Positions 1-13,461 of a stretch of DNA of 64,000 nucleotides are shown piece by piece; position 1 is the stretch's first letter, and each line of letters begins with the position of its first letter. The position numbers and the translations under genes are program-made. The notes under the pieces are model-generated. The model searched no databases and had not been told where the DNA came from. It saw only the letters and a list, made by a program, of their open reading frames with translations. This DNA is from Turritopsis dohrnii. Lineage: Eukaryota > Cnidaria > Hydrozoa > Anthoathecata > Oceaniidae. Location of the stretch: positions 1,736,001 through 1,800,000 of the forward strand of contig BQMF02000003.1 of assembly GCA_027922465.2 (NCBI GenBank). Reading direction: 5' to 3'.

Positions 1-614
1 AAACGTTAAAGCGCATGCTCAAATGTTTTTTTTTTCCTCTGATAGATTTGTATTTTCCTTTTTCTTTTCTCTTCTTGGAACGACCAGATAGGACCTGGGT
101 TGGGATGGGAATCTAGTCCTTTAGCAAATAGATGATACGAGGTCATTTCATAATCTCAGTGTTCAAAAAGGATGGATTAAGTATACTATCACAATAGTAG
201 CTATAATCACATCGTATACAGCAATGATGATGTGTAATTCTAAAAAGCTTCTACTGTTTTTAAAACTTTTGTTTTTCACATGTTTTTTATTTCAATATCA
301 CAATACTATGCGGGAGTTGAAATGGTTTCTTATCGAAAATACCAATGTCTCAAAAGTTGCGTTTATTGGTAAATGGTGCGAATTAAAACAATGGAAAACA
401 CCGTATCGATACTGATAGCATGATATCGATTGCTATCCAATAAAATGCATGATTGACATCTCACCATTGCTACTTCATCTCTGAAACATCAGGTTTGCAA
501 AGGCTGGTTGCTGCGTTATTCATTAAACCAAGGCTAACAGTGGAAGAGTAACGCTAATTATACAGACCCGAAATACTGACTGAAATACTGACACTTTCTT
601 CAGAGTAACTTCCA
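1..614. other. No gene seen
   Basis: AT-rich sequence with only short open frames. I see no recognisable protein, RNA gene or repeat structure here. Confidence 0.5.
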
Positions 615-952
615 AGTAAACACAAAAACGTCTTCAAGACGTCTTTCAAGATACCAAAAGGACGTCTTTAATACGTCTCCGTTTGGTTGGAATCTGTAAC
701 GTTTTTAGACGAATTTCAAAGACGTCTTTGAGATGTCTTCAAGACGAGTGCTAAAGCCGTCTTTGAAACGTCTGTAAGTCGTCTTTAAGACGTCTTTCAA
801 AATGCAAAAAAGACGTCTTTAATACAGCTTTAAGACATCTTTGAAAAAAACTTGTCTAGAAGCGTTACAGTTTTCAACCAAATGGAGACGTCGTATTAAA
901 GACGTCCTTTTGGTATCTTAAAAGACGTCTTGAAGACGTTTTTGTGTTTACT
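615..952. mobile_element. Palindromic miniature inverted-repeat element
   Basis: The two ends are near-perfect reverse complements for roughly 90 bases, starting AGTAAACACAAAAACGTCTT at the left and its complement at the right. The whole 338-bp unit is built from repeats of the self-complementary word AAGACGTCTT and could fold into one long hairpin. There is no coding capacity, so it is a non-autonomous element. I could not identify a clear target-site duplication, so the superfamily is unassigned. Confidence 0.75.
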
Positions 953-3900
953 GGGTTCAAATCTTTAGAACATCAGCAGCATTGTTAAAAAATGGAATTA
1001 AGTGATGGATAGAGAAAGATCATCTGTGTATAATTTTAAATATAGAGTAGTTGATGGAACAACACAAGTCTGATCATGGTTAGAACATGGTTAGCTACAT
1101 AGTGAAGTAAGGCTCGATGGAACCACACTGCTGGTTCGTGGTATAAACCCTGTTATTGCTGTTTGTACTAACCAGGCAAATTATTGCGTAATGTCTTGCT
1201 CCTACAAACATTATATAAAGACTTTCGACAAAATAGTTTTGAAAGTGGAAGGCCATAACTTTCTTAAAAAACATGATTTATTAATTTCTTTGAATTATTG
1301 ACTCGAGGCGCAATGATGGTTTGTGCCGTTGCGCCCAGCAGATTTTGATTGGTCAAAAATAAGGCCATATAACACCGGGAAATCGGGTTGACACACAAAC
1401 GGTAAAGTAAGGAAAGCAAGGTATTAAACATTCTCTTTAAAAAATATAAGAATTTGGTAAACACTCAATTTCTGAAACTACTTCTTAGCAAATTTTAAGT
1501 TTCTGTTGGGACAGTACCAAAAAAGCCACTTGGTTTTATAGCATACTTATAGCTTTTGTTTAAAGTTAGCTTGATTCAAAAACGTCCGCTGTCAGGCTTT
1601 CGAACACTCAGCTCAGTCCAGAAAATTACTGTTGTATCACTTCATTAACTTTCTATTGTTATCTATGTTCATTAAGTTCTCTAATTTATATGACTTTTGA
1701 TGAGATAAGTGACAATTAGGTAATTATAAATTGATTTTTTTCATCGTTGATGTTATATGTATGGCACGTTGAAGAGTCACTTAATCTCCTTGTAAATATC
1801 AACAACGGAAACAGTTTTGTGAAATATCATTTTACGTCTATATGTACAACTTGATAATATATTCACGACTCGTTGTCAGCACACGAACTGTTTGTAGTCA
1901 AGCTTGCATTGTAATTTTTTTTTTTTTTTTTTTTTTACTTCTTTTGCTAAAGAAGAAAAAAGTATTGGAGGAAGAGGAAGGTATTTGTAGCAGTTGAAAA
2001 TGAAAGAAATATTTTGGATTATGCTTTCCACTTTTCATGGTAATCTGTCATGATTCCGGTTTGTTTCTTTTTTTCGCTTCAAGAAAGAAGGAATTCATGG
2101 TCTACTTATTCTATAACGTTATATCTGTTGTTACGCTTGCCTCGATGATCATATTTTTATGGGGAATTTTCAAATGTACTTTGTTGATGGGTAGAGGCAT
2201 CGATTTAATTTATTGCAGGTGTTTTTGTCGGCTAACTGCTTTCCTCAATAATGTTAACTTGAAAGGGGTTTTTTTATATTATGGAAAAAAAAGCAAATAT
2301 AATAGACAGGTATTTCAAGAAATGTCTAGTTAAACGATAATAACAAAAGCAAGCATTTATATCGTTCTTCCAAGCGGTTCGATAATGTTTTATTAACTAA
2401 CTGAGTATGTAATTTTGAAGTATGGTTTCAAGACAACGTGAATTTTGTAGCAATTCTGTAGCAATAGCTCTCCCTTTTTATTTAAAAATGTAAAGGATAG
2501 GTTCATTATTTTCAGAGAATTTCGTCATCATCAACGGTTGTATCGTTGAACTCAAAAACAAGCATTTATAGTAGAAACGATGTCTAGGATGGTTGTCTAG
2601 TTAAGCGGCTGCTGTTAATACAGCTTCCGTAACCCAAGGGGGCTTTAAATACTCTAGGACCTCCTTCGCAGGACCCTCATTGATAACAGTACCTTAAGGA
2701 ACTGAAGAGGCTATCCTGGGTAAACATTCGTAAATAAAAATAATAATAATAATCCTTTTTAAAATCCTGAAAAGGAAATAATGTTTTAAGCGATCATTGG
2801 GCATACCATTAAATATTTCGTCCAAACACAAAAAAATACAAAGTTGTCCAACATACATTGTAATATTTATAAAAAAAGGCCAAAGGTTTCTAAAGCATTA
2901 GTACTTTACTTGACAGCCATATCGATCTGTTTTGGAAAAGTCAATTAGCGTTACCGTAGAAACGGATTTAGAATGTCTATTGGTCGGCAGAATTTTTGTA
3001 ATGATAGAATAAAAGAATCCTTTCCCGAATTTCTATACAAACAGTATTATAAGTACATTTTATTAAAATAATGAGTTACGAAATTTGTAAAATAGTAGCA
3101 TTATATGGAAACGAGGCATTGGTACAATATATAATAGAAATTCGAAAATTGTCTCAACAATATGTCTTTAAAGGTGTTTCCCAGGTCAAAATTTACCGAG
3201 CGACAGAAAAAAATGGTCCGGTGTATGACGAATGCTTTAAATCTGTCATACAGCCTCATACAATGTATGCTCTTGTCTTAGCTTTGAAATACGTTTATAT
3301 CGGCTTAAAATAACGATATTAACCGTTACTAAAACTATTAAACATATTAATTTAACAGAATATATCTGAGAAATGAAAACATAAATACAGCTGCTATTTC
3401 ACGGATAGAGAGGAATATACAAAAAACATAACTGGTTTGTTGGGAAACATCGCGACAGTAAATGGTGAAAGGTTGATTTGAAAATTCATTTTGGTTTTTA
3501 TTTTGATTTGTTTCAAATATTTTTGATCAGCTTAACTGCGCATGTTCTCGAATAGCTCAACTTCCAGGTTCTTCATTTTCGTCAATTTGCGTGGTGGAAT
3601 GAACTGGTGGATATGATAAACTGCCGTTACCGTACTGAAAGAGTATAAACGCAATTTTGTGAAGTATGGAAATAGATAGACTCTTTTTGAATACAACGAA
3701 GTTGATTGGTTCTTTCAGTGACAAGTCTTGTTTTATTGGCTCATTAATAATTCAATGTGCATGGAGAAGTGTGTGTGTGTGGTAATTTGGAAAGAGGGTA
3801 GGTTTGAATGAATCTGACAACAAAACTAAATATCATTATGGGTGATTTTGCTTAAAATGTTTCTTGAAGTTACCTTGAAAAAAACGACATTCTTTCAGTC

Positions 3901-5673
3901 ATGAATTGACATCTCTTTGAAACTAGGCATGTTCCTGTTAAAACAAACAACTTAGCAAGTTTATTGCCAGAGTTAACATAGTACTTACAATGTTGAAAAG
4001 ATCTGAAGAAATTACTAATACTCCATAATACTTCCTTTGGACAACTTTATCTTGTCTTGATCGAGGAGCATTCAATATGTTTTTTGTGGTGATAAAACCC
4101 ACTCAGTAGTGATGTGGAAGAAAAATTTGTTATGTCAAAATTTCCATCCGTCAGTCGTCTGCTTTATGTGTTTTATGGTTGTGGGTCTAAGGATGAAGTT
4201 GTGTGTTTACGTAGCTTATAAAGAATAACAAATTGCAATACATTAAATAACATCGAAGCATCTCCACTCGAGGTATATTTATTTATGTGATCACTGTTTG
4301 CTTACACTAAAAAAAAAGTTCTTTCATTTCGTTTCATGAAGCTGTTGACAAAATGTTTTTAAATTTGCGATGAAGCACAAACGTAAATATTTTGCTTGTT
4401 AAGTCATGTCTTGTCAGATATTCTTAAAAAAAGATACGTCACAGATCTACTTAAAGCCATTTACTTTTTGTAACTACGTTATTCTGTTTGGTTTTTTTTG
4501 TTTGCTACATGTATGAGAAAAATGTCTGAGAAAAGATAAGCATCGCGGTTTTTTCACATTCCTAATAATATCATATTAAGCCTTTGTTATTTCTACGATA
4601 ATACACAGAATATCAAGTAAGTCTTACTTGCAGTTTACGCGGGGAATGAGAACCATTTTTGTACCACCACTCCAATTATAATATTGCTTGTTCAACTCAA
4701 AAATAGGTTTCTCATATATTCTCTTATGAGATCTTTTAGTGCTGAAATGTCCGATTTAACGCCCACATTCGAACAAACGCCCATCTCATTTTCTGTGCTA
4801 AAATATATAGCTTTTCGGAACTGAAAGGGCGCTAATTTCTCGGTTGAGCGCATCCTATGGAAGTTGCTTCATAATATTGATGCCCCGGACGTTTCTTTGA
4901 GAACTTGCGTTACGAACTTGTGTGATTTGTTGAATTATTAGCAATTAGTGTGATCGTAGTACAATCGTCGTCAATGTATTCTCCTCACTAATGATTGTAT
5001 AACTGTCTCCTGTTGCTAGTACTCAGTCTCAAGATATGCAGTTAAAAGTTAGTATCCAGGTTGCAAATGAGCTTCCAAATTGGGAGATTTAGGTCGAGAT
5101 ATCAAAATGTTTTTGATTCAGAGATTGGTCACGTGATCTCTAGTAAGCGAACTGGTAACGAGATTTCATTTGTACACATAAATACATGAAAAACGCACAC
5201 TTTGACCAGACTTTGAGAAGTGCAAAGTCATATTTTTCATCAAGGGTTTGTTTCGAATTCTTACGATCTACAGTTGTATTGAATGAACCAATGAGAACTG
5301 ATCCATGAAGAAATAATGAAATCTTAGTAAGACTTTCAAAAAGCTGAAAGTTTGGTAGCTGAAACTGTTTTTTTTTTTTTTTGTTCCTTTTTTTATTCGC
5401 TCGTAAATAGAAACACTTGAAAAACACTTCTGACTATGTTTTTGTAAATCAGCTTTTACACATATGGCAAGGAGTTGTCCCTTCTCGAAAGTGTTGCGTC
5501 ATTCGTTTAAATCATTCAAACAGTCGTGTCCAAGCACAGAAATATTCAGTTTTTGATTGATTCAAAGGAGAAGGCTTGAGTGTAGGCAATGAATGCGGAA
5601 AAAGACCTTTTTTTTCTAAAATTATAATTTTTTGTATTTAGGTATTAAACAATATAATAAAAAGAATCATAAT
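953..5673. other. Intergenic stretch without a recognised gene
   Basis: Short open frames occur (for example 3071-3313 and 2037-2333), but none resembles a family I know and none has convincing exon neighbours. Poly-T lies near 1915-1936 and 5369-5381. A likely LINE 3' tail is listed separately at 2595-2755. Confidence 0.4.
2595..2755 (+). repeat. Possible 3' tail of a LINE (AAT repeat end)
   Basis: The segment ends in an (AAT)n run at about 2737-2752, preceded by a moderately GC-rich stretch. This resembles the 3' ends of cnidarian CR1/L2-type retrotransposons, which often stop in a short microsatellite. No reverse-transcriptase frame precedes it, so it would be a severely 5'-truncated copy. 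The assignment rests on appearance only. Confidence 0.35.
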
Positions 5674-8600
5674 ATGCGAGAACCAAAAGATAGTGACAGT
5701 GTGACTGAAATACGGTTAGCCTTTGCTGGTGCGAAGAATTCTGGGAAATCAGGTGAGACTTTGATGTAGTATCGGTTCGATTGTGATTTTTTTTTCGTTG
5801 CTTGTTAAAGTTTTGAAAGAATGACCAACCGGAACAAAATAAATGAATTCTACACCCAAAGAGTCAAAGTAACTCCGTATCTGAATAATTCCGACATTGA
5901 GTTGAATAAAACTATCCTAATTTGGTAAAATTCCAAAAAAAACTTATTGTAAAAAGATAGCAATAGAAAATTCCTAGTATGAAAGGCAACTCAATGAGTT
6001 TCAATTTCGTTGGAGCGATGGAAAACTGTCTGGGTCACTTCTAAGAGAAAGTATTAGTAATACACGGTTGCATATCATACTAGTTGGACCTTGAAATAAA
6101 AATTTAATTGCTTTGACCTGATTGATAATATTTCACTGGTGACTCAAAATACATGCTTTAATGAATTATTTCTCAAACATCTCCTACACGTTCTGTTAGC
6201 CAGCTATCAAGATCTAAAAGAGGATTCTTCAAGTGACAGATTCTCAAAGATAAACATGCAAGCCGCTGACCACAACTATTTTAAAAATTTGTTTTTGTAT
6301 TTTGGTCCGAATATTGTTTTGATTCACCACAGACTGAAGTTGTCATAATAAATCGCGAGAAGGTGCGCGGGCGAACTGAAACCTCGGGCAACAGAGGTTT
6401 TTGTTGTTGTTGCCAATGAAGATTTTAAAACTTTCTGTTTGTTTTTCATTACGTGGTGGTGGTGGGGGCGGTGGGAGGTGGGAGGTGGGAGCGAGATAGA
6501 GGTATAAAGGTTTTGTTTCAAGTAAGGTCGATCGTCGTGTTTACTAGATTGCTGAAGCCTGTTATCTATTTTTCTTGTTTCTTTTGTAAGCTTTGGGGTT
6601 TTTTCATCTAATAGATCGTTGCTAATCTACTGCTTCATGAAGTGATTTCATGAACATAGAACAACCTATCAATCAAATACTGGATAGGTCAATTTATTGC
6701 AACAAAATCAAAGATTAAAATTCTTATGTTTAATTGATAAAAATAGGAAATAAAAATAGAACACGCGATGATAACACTTCTTATCGCGAAAGAAAATTAG
6801 AAGATTACCAATCCCATTACGAGATTGAAAGATCAAGAACGTTTGAACATTTTCGATCAATCCCTCTAAGATAAATTTTGATGCTAATTTCTTAAAGGGA
6901 TTACATTTCTCCGACAAATTGCACAAACAAATGTTTGCAATAATTCATTCGTTTGAATCAATTCATGACGACTCAGCGGTTGAATCCATCAATTAGTTTG
7001 TTTGAAGCTGTTAATCACATGGAGAGACTTTTCTATTGTCCTGCTATTCGATTGGCTTGCAAAATGCTGCCTGCTAATCGATTCATTCATTAATATCGTT
7101 TTGCTATCGTTTTGCTATCGTTCCCTTCTTGCCACATTTGATGTTCGCCATTTTCCCGTGTATATTTCAAGTTTACATTAACGTCAAAAAACAACAACTT
7201 GGCGATCTTCACTATCTTAATGTCAATACAATACCCAATGCAGTTTTTAACGCCCTATAACAACTATTGTCATCTTTTATTACAGCTTTGGCGGTACGAT
7301 TTCTTACAAAAAGATTTATTGGCGAATATGCATCTCACAAAGGTAAGAATCGGAAAAATGTTATAGGATAACGTTAATGTTCAGTTTTTAAGTCACTAAT
7401 GATACTTAGGAGGAGGATCAGAAAAAAATTGAAAATATGAAGAGAGTTTCTTGAAACACATCCGGTAAATTTGAAGTGCCAACAACAAATCTGTGTGACG
7501 AAATAACTTTCACACGAACACGAAACCTCTAGAAGAAGAGAAATAAGATATTAGAATTTGAATTAAACAAGGTTTCCACCGTGAACTTAGTTGGTTAAAG
7601 AAGGTGGATAAACTGTATTATATACTCATTGTAATGTTGAGTTGATTTGTAATTATAGACGTAACAGTCGTAAGAACGATAGGAATTGCCGATAAAGTCG
7701 TAAAATTGTCCTTGCGAGATACAACTGGAACGGTAGGAGTATACTTTTAATCGAACGGCATGATGGGAAACATTAATAGATCTCTTGTTATTGTAAGGTT
7801 TAAGGAAATATGTTTCAAATCTGAAAATGATATCAACTATCATACAAGAGCTTCAAAAATAACCTGATAATTACGAGTGATAAACTAGAGATAATGATTC
7901 TTTTTAATCGTATTTCACTCCACTAAAAACACTATCCTAAAATACTTTTTACACAAAGGAATCTTTATCTTTGAAGTATGATAATCGCATCGATGATCGA
8001 TAATTCTACTAACATACCAGCAGTTTTTATGTTGGTTTTATTTTAGTTCTGACAAATACATGTTTTTGAGAAACGTACCAGTATCCGTTTCCTGTCCACA
8101 CTGCTGATTACCACCCTGAACAACGCCAAACATTTTTTGATTCCCGCCCAAAATTTACTACGCTCAAAAAAATCAAAAACAGCAAAACAAAAGAGTCCAA
8201 AAAAAAAAAACGATGGTGGCTGACTGTAGAAAAAAAACTACGGCATCGAAATGAAGTTTTTGTATACATGGAGTAGAAAAGAAAATGGTATTTTAACATC
8301 TGAAAATTACTCAACTCTGAAATAAATCGGTTGTATTTTCTTTACAGGAATGGATGAACTCCGTATCGAATACCGTAAATTGGGCGTCCGCTATTATCGT
8401 TGTTTACTCCATCATAGACCGTGGTAGTTTTTTAGTGGCTAGTTCCATCTTGGAAAATATTCACAAACAAAAACCTCTGCATTCAAGTTGTACATTATTA
8501 CTAGGCAACAAAAGCGACTTAAAGCATTATCGCGAAGTTAAAAAATGCGAAGCAAAAAGACTTGCAATGGATTATGGGGTACGTTTTCGAGAATGCTCTG

Positions 8601-8995
8601 CGTCGGAGAGTTACGATGAAATCCATAGTTCTATAACAGCGTTATTGCTAGAAGCTTTATTGGTACATAATGGAAAAAGACTTTCTGGTGAAATCACCGA
8701 CGACGAAAAGACCGGTAAAACGAAGGACGTTCGGCAAAGGCGCCGGTCTTCGTCACAACCACAAAACTTTTACATACCAAGTTGTCAACAAAAAGAAAAA
8801 GGAAATACTGATGAGAAAAAAGAAATTTTAAGCACAGTAAAATCTTATGAACCAATACAGATTGCCAGTCCTGCAGAGCGCAGGCGCGAACATACACCTC
8901 GCGAAATGCCGCGAAATCAAAGAAAACAGTCTTTAAGAAGGAAAATTTCTGGCATAGGTTCCAGAATAGTCGGATCACAAAACGGAAACAGATGA
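5674..8995 (+). CDS. RERG/RASL-like small GTPase, four coding exons
   Basis: Exons 5674-5752, 7286-7342, 7659-7732 and 8348-8995 join in phase to 285 residues. Visible guanine-nucleotide motifs are a P-loop GAKNSGKS (19-26), a switch-II region beginning DTTGT (66-70), NKSD (124-127) and ECSAS (152-156). The stretch after the P-loop (ALAVRFLTKRFIGEY) is typical of the RERG/RASL11/RASL12 branch. The switch II differs from the Ras DTAGQ: the glutamine needed for hydrolysis is replaced by Thr70. The C-terminal tail from about 170 is long, basic and lacks a CAAX box, as in RERG. A possible acceptor (tttag at 5636-5640) lies just upstream of the ATG, suggesting a 5'-UTR intron or trans-splicing. 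Family assignment is firm; the exact orthologue is not. Confidence 0.85.
6455..6500 (+). repeat. G-rich tract in intron 1 of the GTPase gene
   Basis: A run of GGTGG, GGGGG and GGGAGG blocks on the + strand contains at least four closely spaced G-runs. It could form a G-quadruplex. It stands out in otherwise AT-rich intronic DNA, but a regulatory role is only a guess. Confidence 0.5.
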
Positions 8996-9961
8996 CCGAA
9001 CATTATTTAAATGAAATATTTGCATGTACAAATTATTATGAAGAGGGAATTTTCGTTTGCTAAAACTTGGTGCACATTTCTGACTTAACATGCTTTTACT
9101 CTGCGATCATCACTTTGTGGTTGAATGAACGAGGTAATACAGAAACTTGTTCACCCTGACACAACTAACAAATTTTCAGCTACAAATTGACAATGATCGA
9201 GATTTTTGGTATGTTAATTCAATTATCTCTTGAACACATTCATCACAACTCATAATTCTATGGCAAAATCATTAAAAAAACCCTACATGGAATAATAAAG
9301 ACAGTTTCAAAAGAAAACAGCTATTTCTAACAGTGTTAAAGTTATCTCAAAGCAAGTAATTCTAGGATTATGTTGTAGTAATTGTTATGTATTCGAGAGG
9401 TAACTGAATTAATACAACACACCCGTATGACGCAATGTTACGTAACACCATAACGGTTGAGCATGTGCAAGGCCGATGAGAACACATAACAAGCGAATCC
9501 TTTGATACTCTATTTCAATCATCTCCAAAACAAAACAAACTACGTATATTTTAAATAAATTATGATTAGGTACATAGGTTCTGGTAAATTTGTTCTACAA
9601 AGTTAAATATACGGTCGTAGGGGAAGGTAGGAAGGAGGTAACTGATTCTGGATTTTTTTTCTTCTTTTTGCATTCTTTTACTTTGACGGAGGGATAACGA
9701 TGTTATCCGAAAACAACGCCACAACAAAATACACGATCACCTGACAGCATTTCCTCAAATAATTCGACATTTGAGTTTGTAATTTTTCTCGATAAAAACA
9801 TGTGCTTTTTTCCCCGCTTGACAGATCAGACAAACATAAAAAAATTGAACATAAATATTTCATATATGTGGTTATAAAAGTCATAGCTAGCAATTCTATC
9901 TAATTTCTACGATGTTATTTGTTCGAGACGTTACAGAGAAGCACACTAACACTACAAAGTG
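8996..9961. other. Convergent intergenic region
   Basis: This lies between the stop of the GTPase gene (+) and the stop of the carrier gene (-) and should hold both 3' UTRs. I see no further gene or clear repeat. Confidence 0.5.
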
Positions 9962-12900
9962 TCAATCATATTTTTTCACGTTTTCTTTACCTCCGAAGCT
10001 GTCAAATAGTTTTTCTGCTATTCCAAAGAAGTACACCATCTGCGCAATACCGAATAACGGTGCCACAACAATCATACGGGGAACGGCACCTTTAAAAAAG
10101 GCCGACACCCCTTCATTTCTGTATATTTGGACAGCCGCATCGCTAAATCCGTTGTAAACAGGTTCACCTTCCATTCGTTTCAAAACCTGTAGTCTAGTTT
10201 TAATGACATCCAGTGGAGTGACAGTACCTGCACTAAACATCCCTGCCAAAAGTCCGCAGGCTAGTGAGTGCGCAGCGTGAGGCTTACTGCCGTCAGCTTG
10301 ATATCCCTAAATAGAGAATTTCAAAGAGCTCAAATAGCCGAAACATTCTTCACAACAGTTTCAGGAAACCCAGGGCAGTCTCTTAAGTTCTGACGATATT
10401 GAAAATATAACATAGTGATGAAAAGAAGCAAACCTTTGAATTCAAATAAGCGAACAATGGAAAATATAAACAGGAAAACGGAACATCCCTGAAAAAAATA
10501 AAAATCAAGCCCGATGAAACAGTTTGATTTTTTGTTGTCATCAGTATAGACTTTTTGGTGATTCAGAGCCAAAATTGAAAAAATTTCCACAATGTCTTAC
10601 CACAAGAATTAGTTATTTTACCTTATTATGGTAGCACCCAGGCCTCTATAAACACCAGCCACACCTTTTTCTTTGAAAAGATCCATTGCAACTCTCGATG
10701 CACTTTGTCCAGTAGCAGCATCTAAACGAAAGTGGATTTCTTGAAGATCTCATAAAAGAACTAATGTTTTCATGTACTTACGTCAAAACAGATAAATTGG
10801 GCTGGTAAATGTTACTCATCAGATCAACAAAATCTTTTAAATCACACCAGAGCACTTGTGCTCACAAGTGTAGAATGTCTAAAAGCTTTCGAAGTATTTC
10901 AACGTGAATTAACCCATTGGAATATTTTCATACAAAGGAAAGTAAAGCATACTCCTGCCAGCTATTTGCATCTGGATCTTCAAAAATTCCATTGGTGTTG
11001 TCACAACTACCTGTTTAAACGGAAAAAAACTGGATATAAGAAACAAAATTCCAGAAGTGGAAAAAAGTAATGTTTTCTGAGAAATTGTTTCAGTAATTAA
11101 TGCAAGTTTATAACATTTTGTATATACTCATATACCGCATAAGTTTGCAATCAGTTTGACATAATTTTGTTATTCTTATATGGGTTACACTAACAAAATA
11201 TATACAAGACCTTGAAAATAACATGTCTTCAACTGAAGATAGAATTGACTGCATCTTGTTAGTCAAACAAACAAACAAACAAACAAACTCCTACCTGGCA
11301 GAGACCAGCCAAACCACCCGCTAATGTTTCATAATGTAAGGGAAGGAAAGACCTGAAAAATATTTTTATGACTTTAAAGTTTTTAACGGAGACAAATATA
11401 AATAGATAAATACTGTCTGTAATTCGAACTTTCTTAGGCCATTCGATTTACAGGCTGTTCGAATTGCTGAATATTTTAAACCACTATGGTTTATTTACAA
11501 ATCAATCTTGAATGAATGCAAACAATAAGGATAAACATTGTTTTACCCCTTCTTTGCTCCAAAATATTGTCGCAATTGATCATTAACTGCTAATTTGATG
11601 GCTTTCTCTGGATTTACTAGGACTAAGTTTATACCAAGCCCTAAACACAGATATATAAAGTTGGCTGATACAAATCCTTAATTAAAATATCTCGCATTTA
11701 CTTTTGATATCAGTGAGGAAGAAACTCGAGTGGAATAGCATAACAAATTATTATTTGAAGTAGGTATCAACACAAATTTTAGTTGTGAACTTCAAAGAAA
11801 TTGAAATATGATAGCAAAAGTAAAAAGTGAGTATCAAAGTGTTTAAGGTTTTAAAGTAAGTGTGTTGACAATTAAAAATTCAAATTTTACAATTCTGTAT
11901 ATCTTTTCAAAAATTCCCTTTAAAGTTTAGGGAAATGTTTTAAGTAGAAGGTACTTCTTAATTAGGCAAGCATTGACTCCTAAATAAAAGGTATGCCTCC
12001 ATATTTAGAGGTAAAAAATTTTTTTTTCAATGACAGCCAAACAAAGTGTAACTTATTCTCACCATATATGATCATGATTATGATTTCTAATGATGCTCAT
12101 AACAAAATTTTTGTCTCCTAAAGATATTATTATTAAACGATATCCCAAAACTTAAGCTTATACCTCTTACTTACAGATATTTTCCTGACTGTTTCAAAGG
12201 ATTGAGAACCTGAGCCATTATGCCTAGTATGCCTATTTATTGCAAAAATAACAGTTACATTAAGGAGGGCAAAATAAAAAGTATGATACAGTATGTCTTC
12301 AAAAAAAAGTTAATAAAGTTTATAAAGTTAATAAAGATTATAAAGTTAATAAAGATTATAAAGTTAATGGCGCGAATCGTTGATAAAAATTGATTTTTCT
12401 TCTTCCCTGATTTTTTCCACATTTTGAAACTTCAAGTTTTGAAAAATTTACAAAATATCCTATCGATTGATATAAAAACCGAATTTATTACAGCAACAAA
12501 TAAAAGTTATTCACATTTCAAAATTTGACTATTTTTGAAGACACACCATAAAGTGTACTGTTTTTCCCATGTTGAACAACAAATATATAAGTGTAGAAAA
12601 TGGTCCTAAACCACTCAGAACAAGAATTGCTAATGAGAAGAAAGAAATCAATGGCAGAGGTTCTTGGAAATCATGCATTGTGCAACTTATATATACAGTT
12701 GACTCTTGATATCTTAAACTGTCAGGGGATTGGGAGAAAAGTTTGAGACATCAAGAAAGGGATAGGAAGTTTTTCTCGTTTAGATTTTGAGCGACAAAGT
12801 CTGTACGTTTTAAGTCTTTGTTTAATGAGCTTCATGTTTTTGCCTTTAGCAGAGATAATCAATGAATCTTTCAAAAAAACTAAATTTTGGGAAAAGTTTG

Positions 12901-13461
12901 AGATATGAGAGGATTTGGGCCCAAACAAATGCATAGTGCCCAACGGACCAGGAAAAAAGTTTTAGATACCGCAAAGTTTAATATATCGGGTATCTCAGAT
13001 ATCAAGAGTTGACTGTATCATCACATACTTCTTAAGGCTTTTAAGTGTATAAATGAAAAGAACGCAAGAAAAGAAATTAAGACTACTAGTAAATATTACT
13101 TTAAAGACAGTTAAAATAAGGAACATTAGAAAAGATAATGTAACCTTTGTACAATCCTCGAAATCCTTCAGTTTTCGCAACTACATACATGCAGTGAAAT
13201 CTAAAAGACAGTTATTGTACATAAACAAACTTCATGTAATGACATTTATAATGAACTATTATAAGACCTCAAGTTTTATCAATTACCATACACATTTTTA
13301 TATAAGTGGCTTGCTGCTTTTCCACCAGCTCTAGAAACAGTCCGCTGATCCTGAAGTCTTGTTTTTGCAAGGTCTAATGGGAATACACAGCATGTACCAA
13401 CTGAACCAGCAATGGCACCATTTAAAAGTTTTGCTGAAAAACTAAAAAATTGAACAAGCAT
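9962..13461 (-). CDS. Mitochondrial glutamate carrier (SLC25A18/A22-like), eight exons
   Basis: Minus-strand exons 13287-13433(or 13461), 13145-13180, 11547-11640, 11295-11352, 10953-11010, 10622-10721, 10434-10488 and 9962-10306 join in phase to about 306 residues. Human SLC25A22 has about 320. All three carrier signatures are present: PLDLAKTRL, PMEFLKIQM and PLDVIKTRL. Internal stretches such as NLVLVNPEKAIKLAVND and APLFGIAQMVYFFGIAE are diagnostic of the glutamate/H+ symporters of the inner mitochondrial membrane. The start is uncertain. An ATG at 13459-13461 gives a plausible 8-residue leader, but a good acceptor (tttttcag) at 13434 could instead join an upstream exon I did not find. 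The second exon is only 36 nt. The intact LINE begins about 600 bp upstream. Confidence 0.88.
12309..12368. repeat. Short tandem repeat in a carrier intron
   Basis: About three and a half copies of an 18-bp AT-rich unit (GTTAATAAAGATTATAAA with small variations). No coding or splice role is visible. Confidence 0.75.

Noticed and set aside
2037..2333. 98-codon hydrophobic open frame
   Set aside because: Low-complexity hydrophobic residues from T-rich DNA, no recognisable domain and no support for expression.
3071..3313. 80-codon open frame starting MSYEICKIVALYG
   Set aside because: No known family, no flanking exon evidence, and a length expected by chance in AT-rich DNA. Kept as a possible orphan only.
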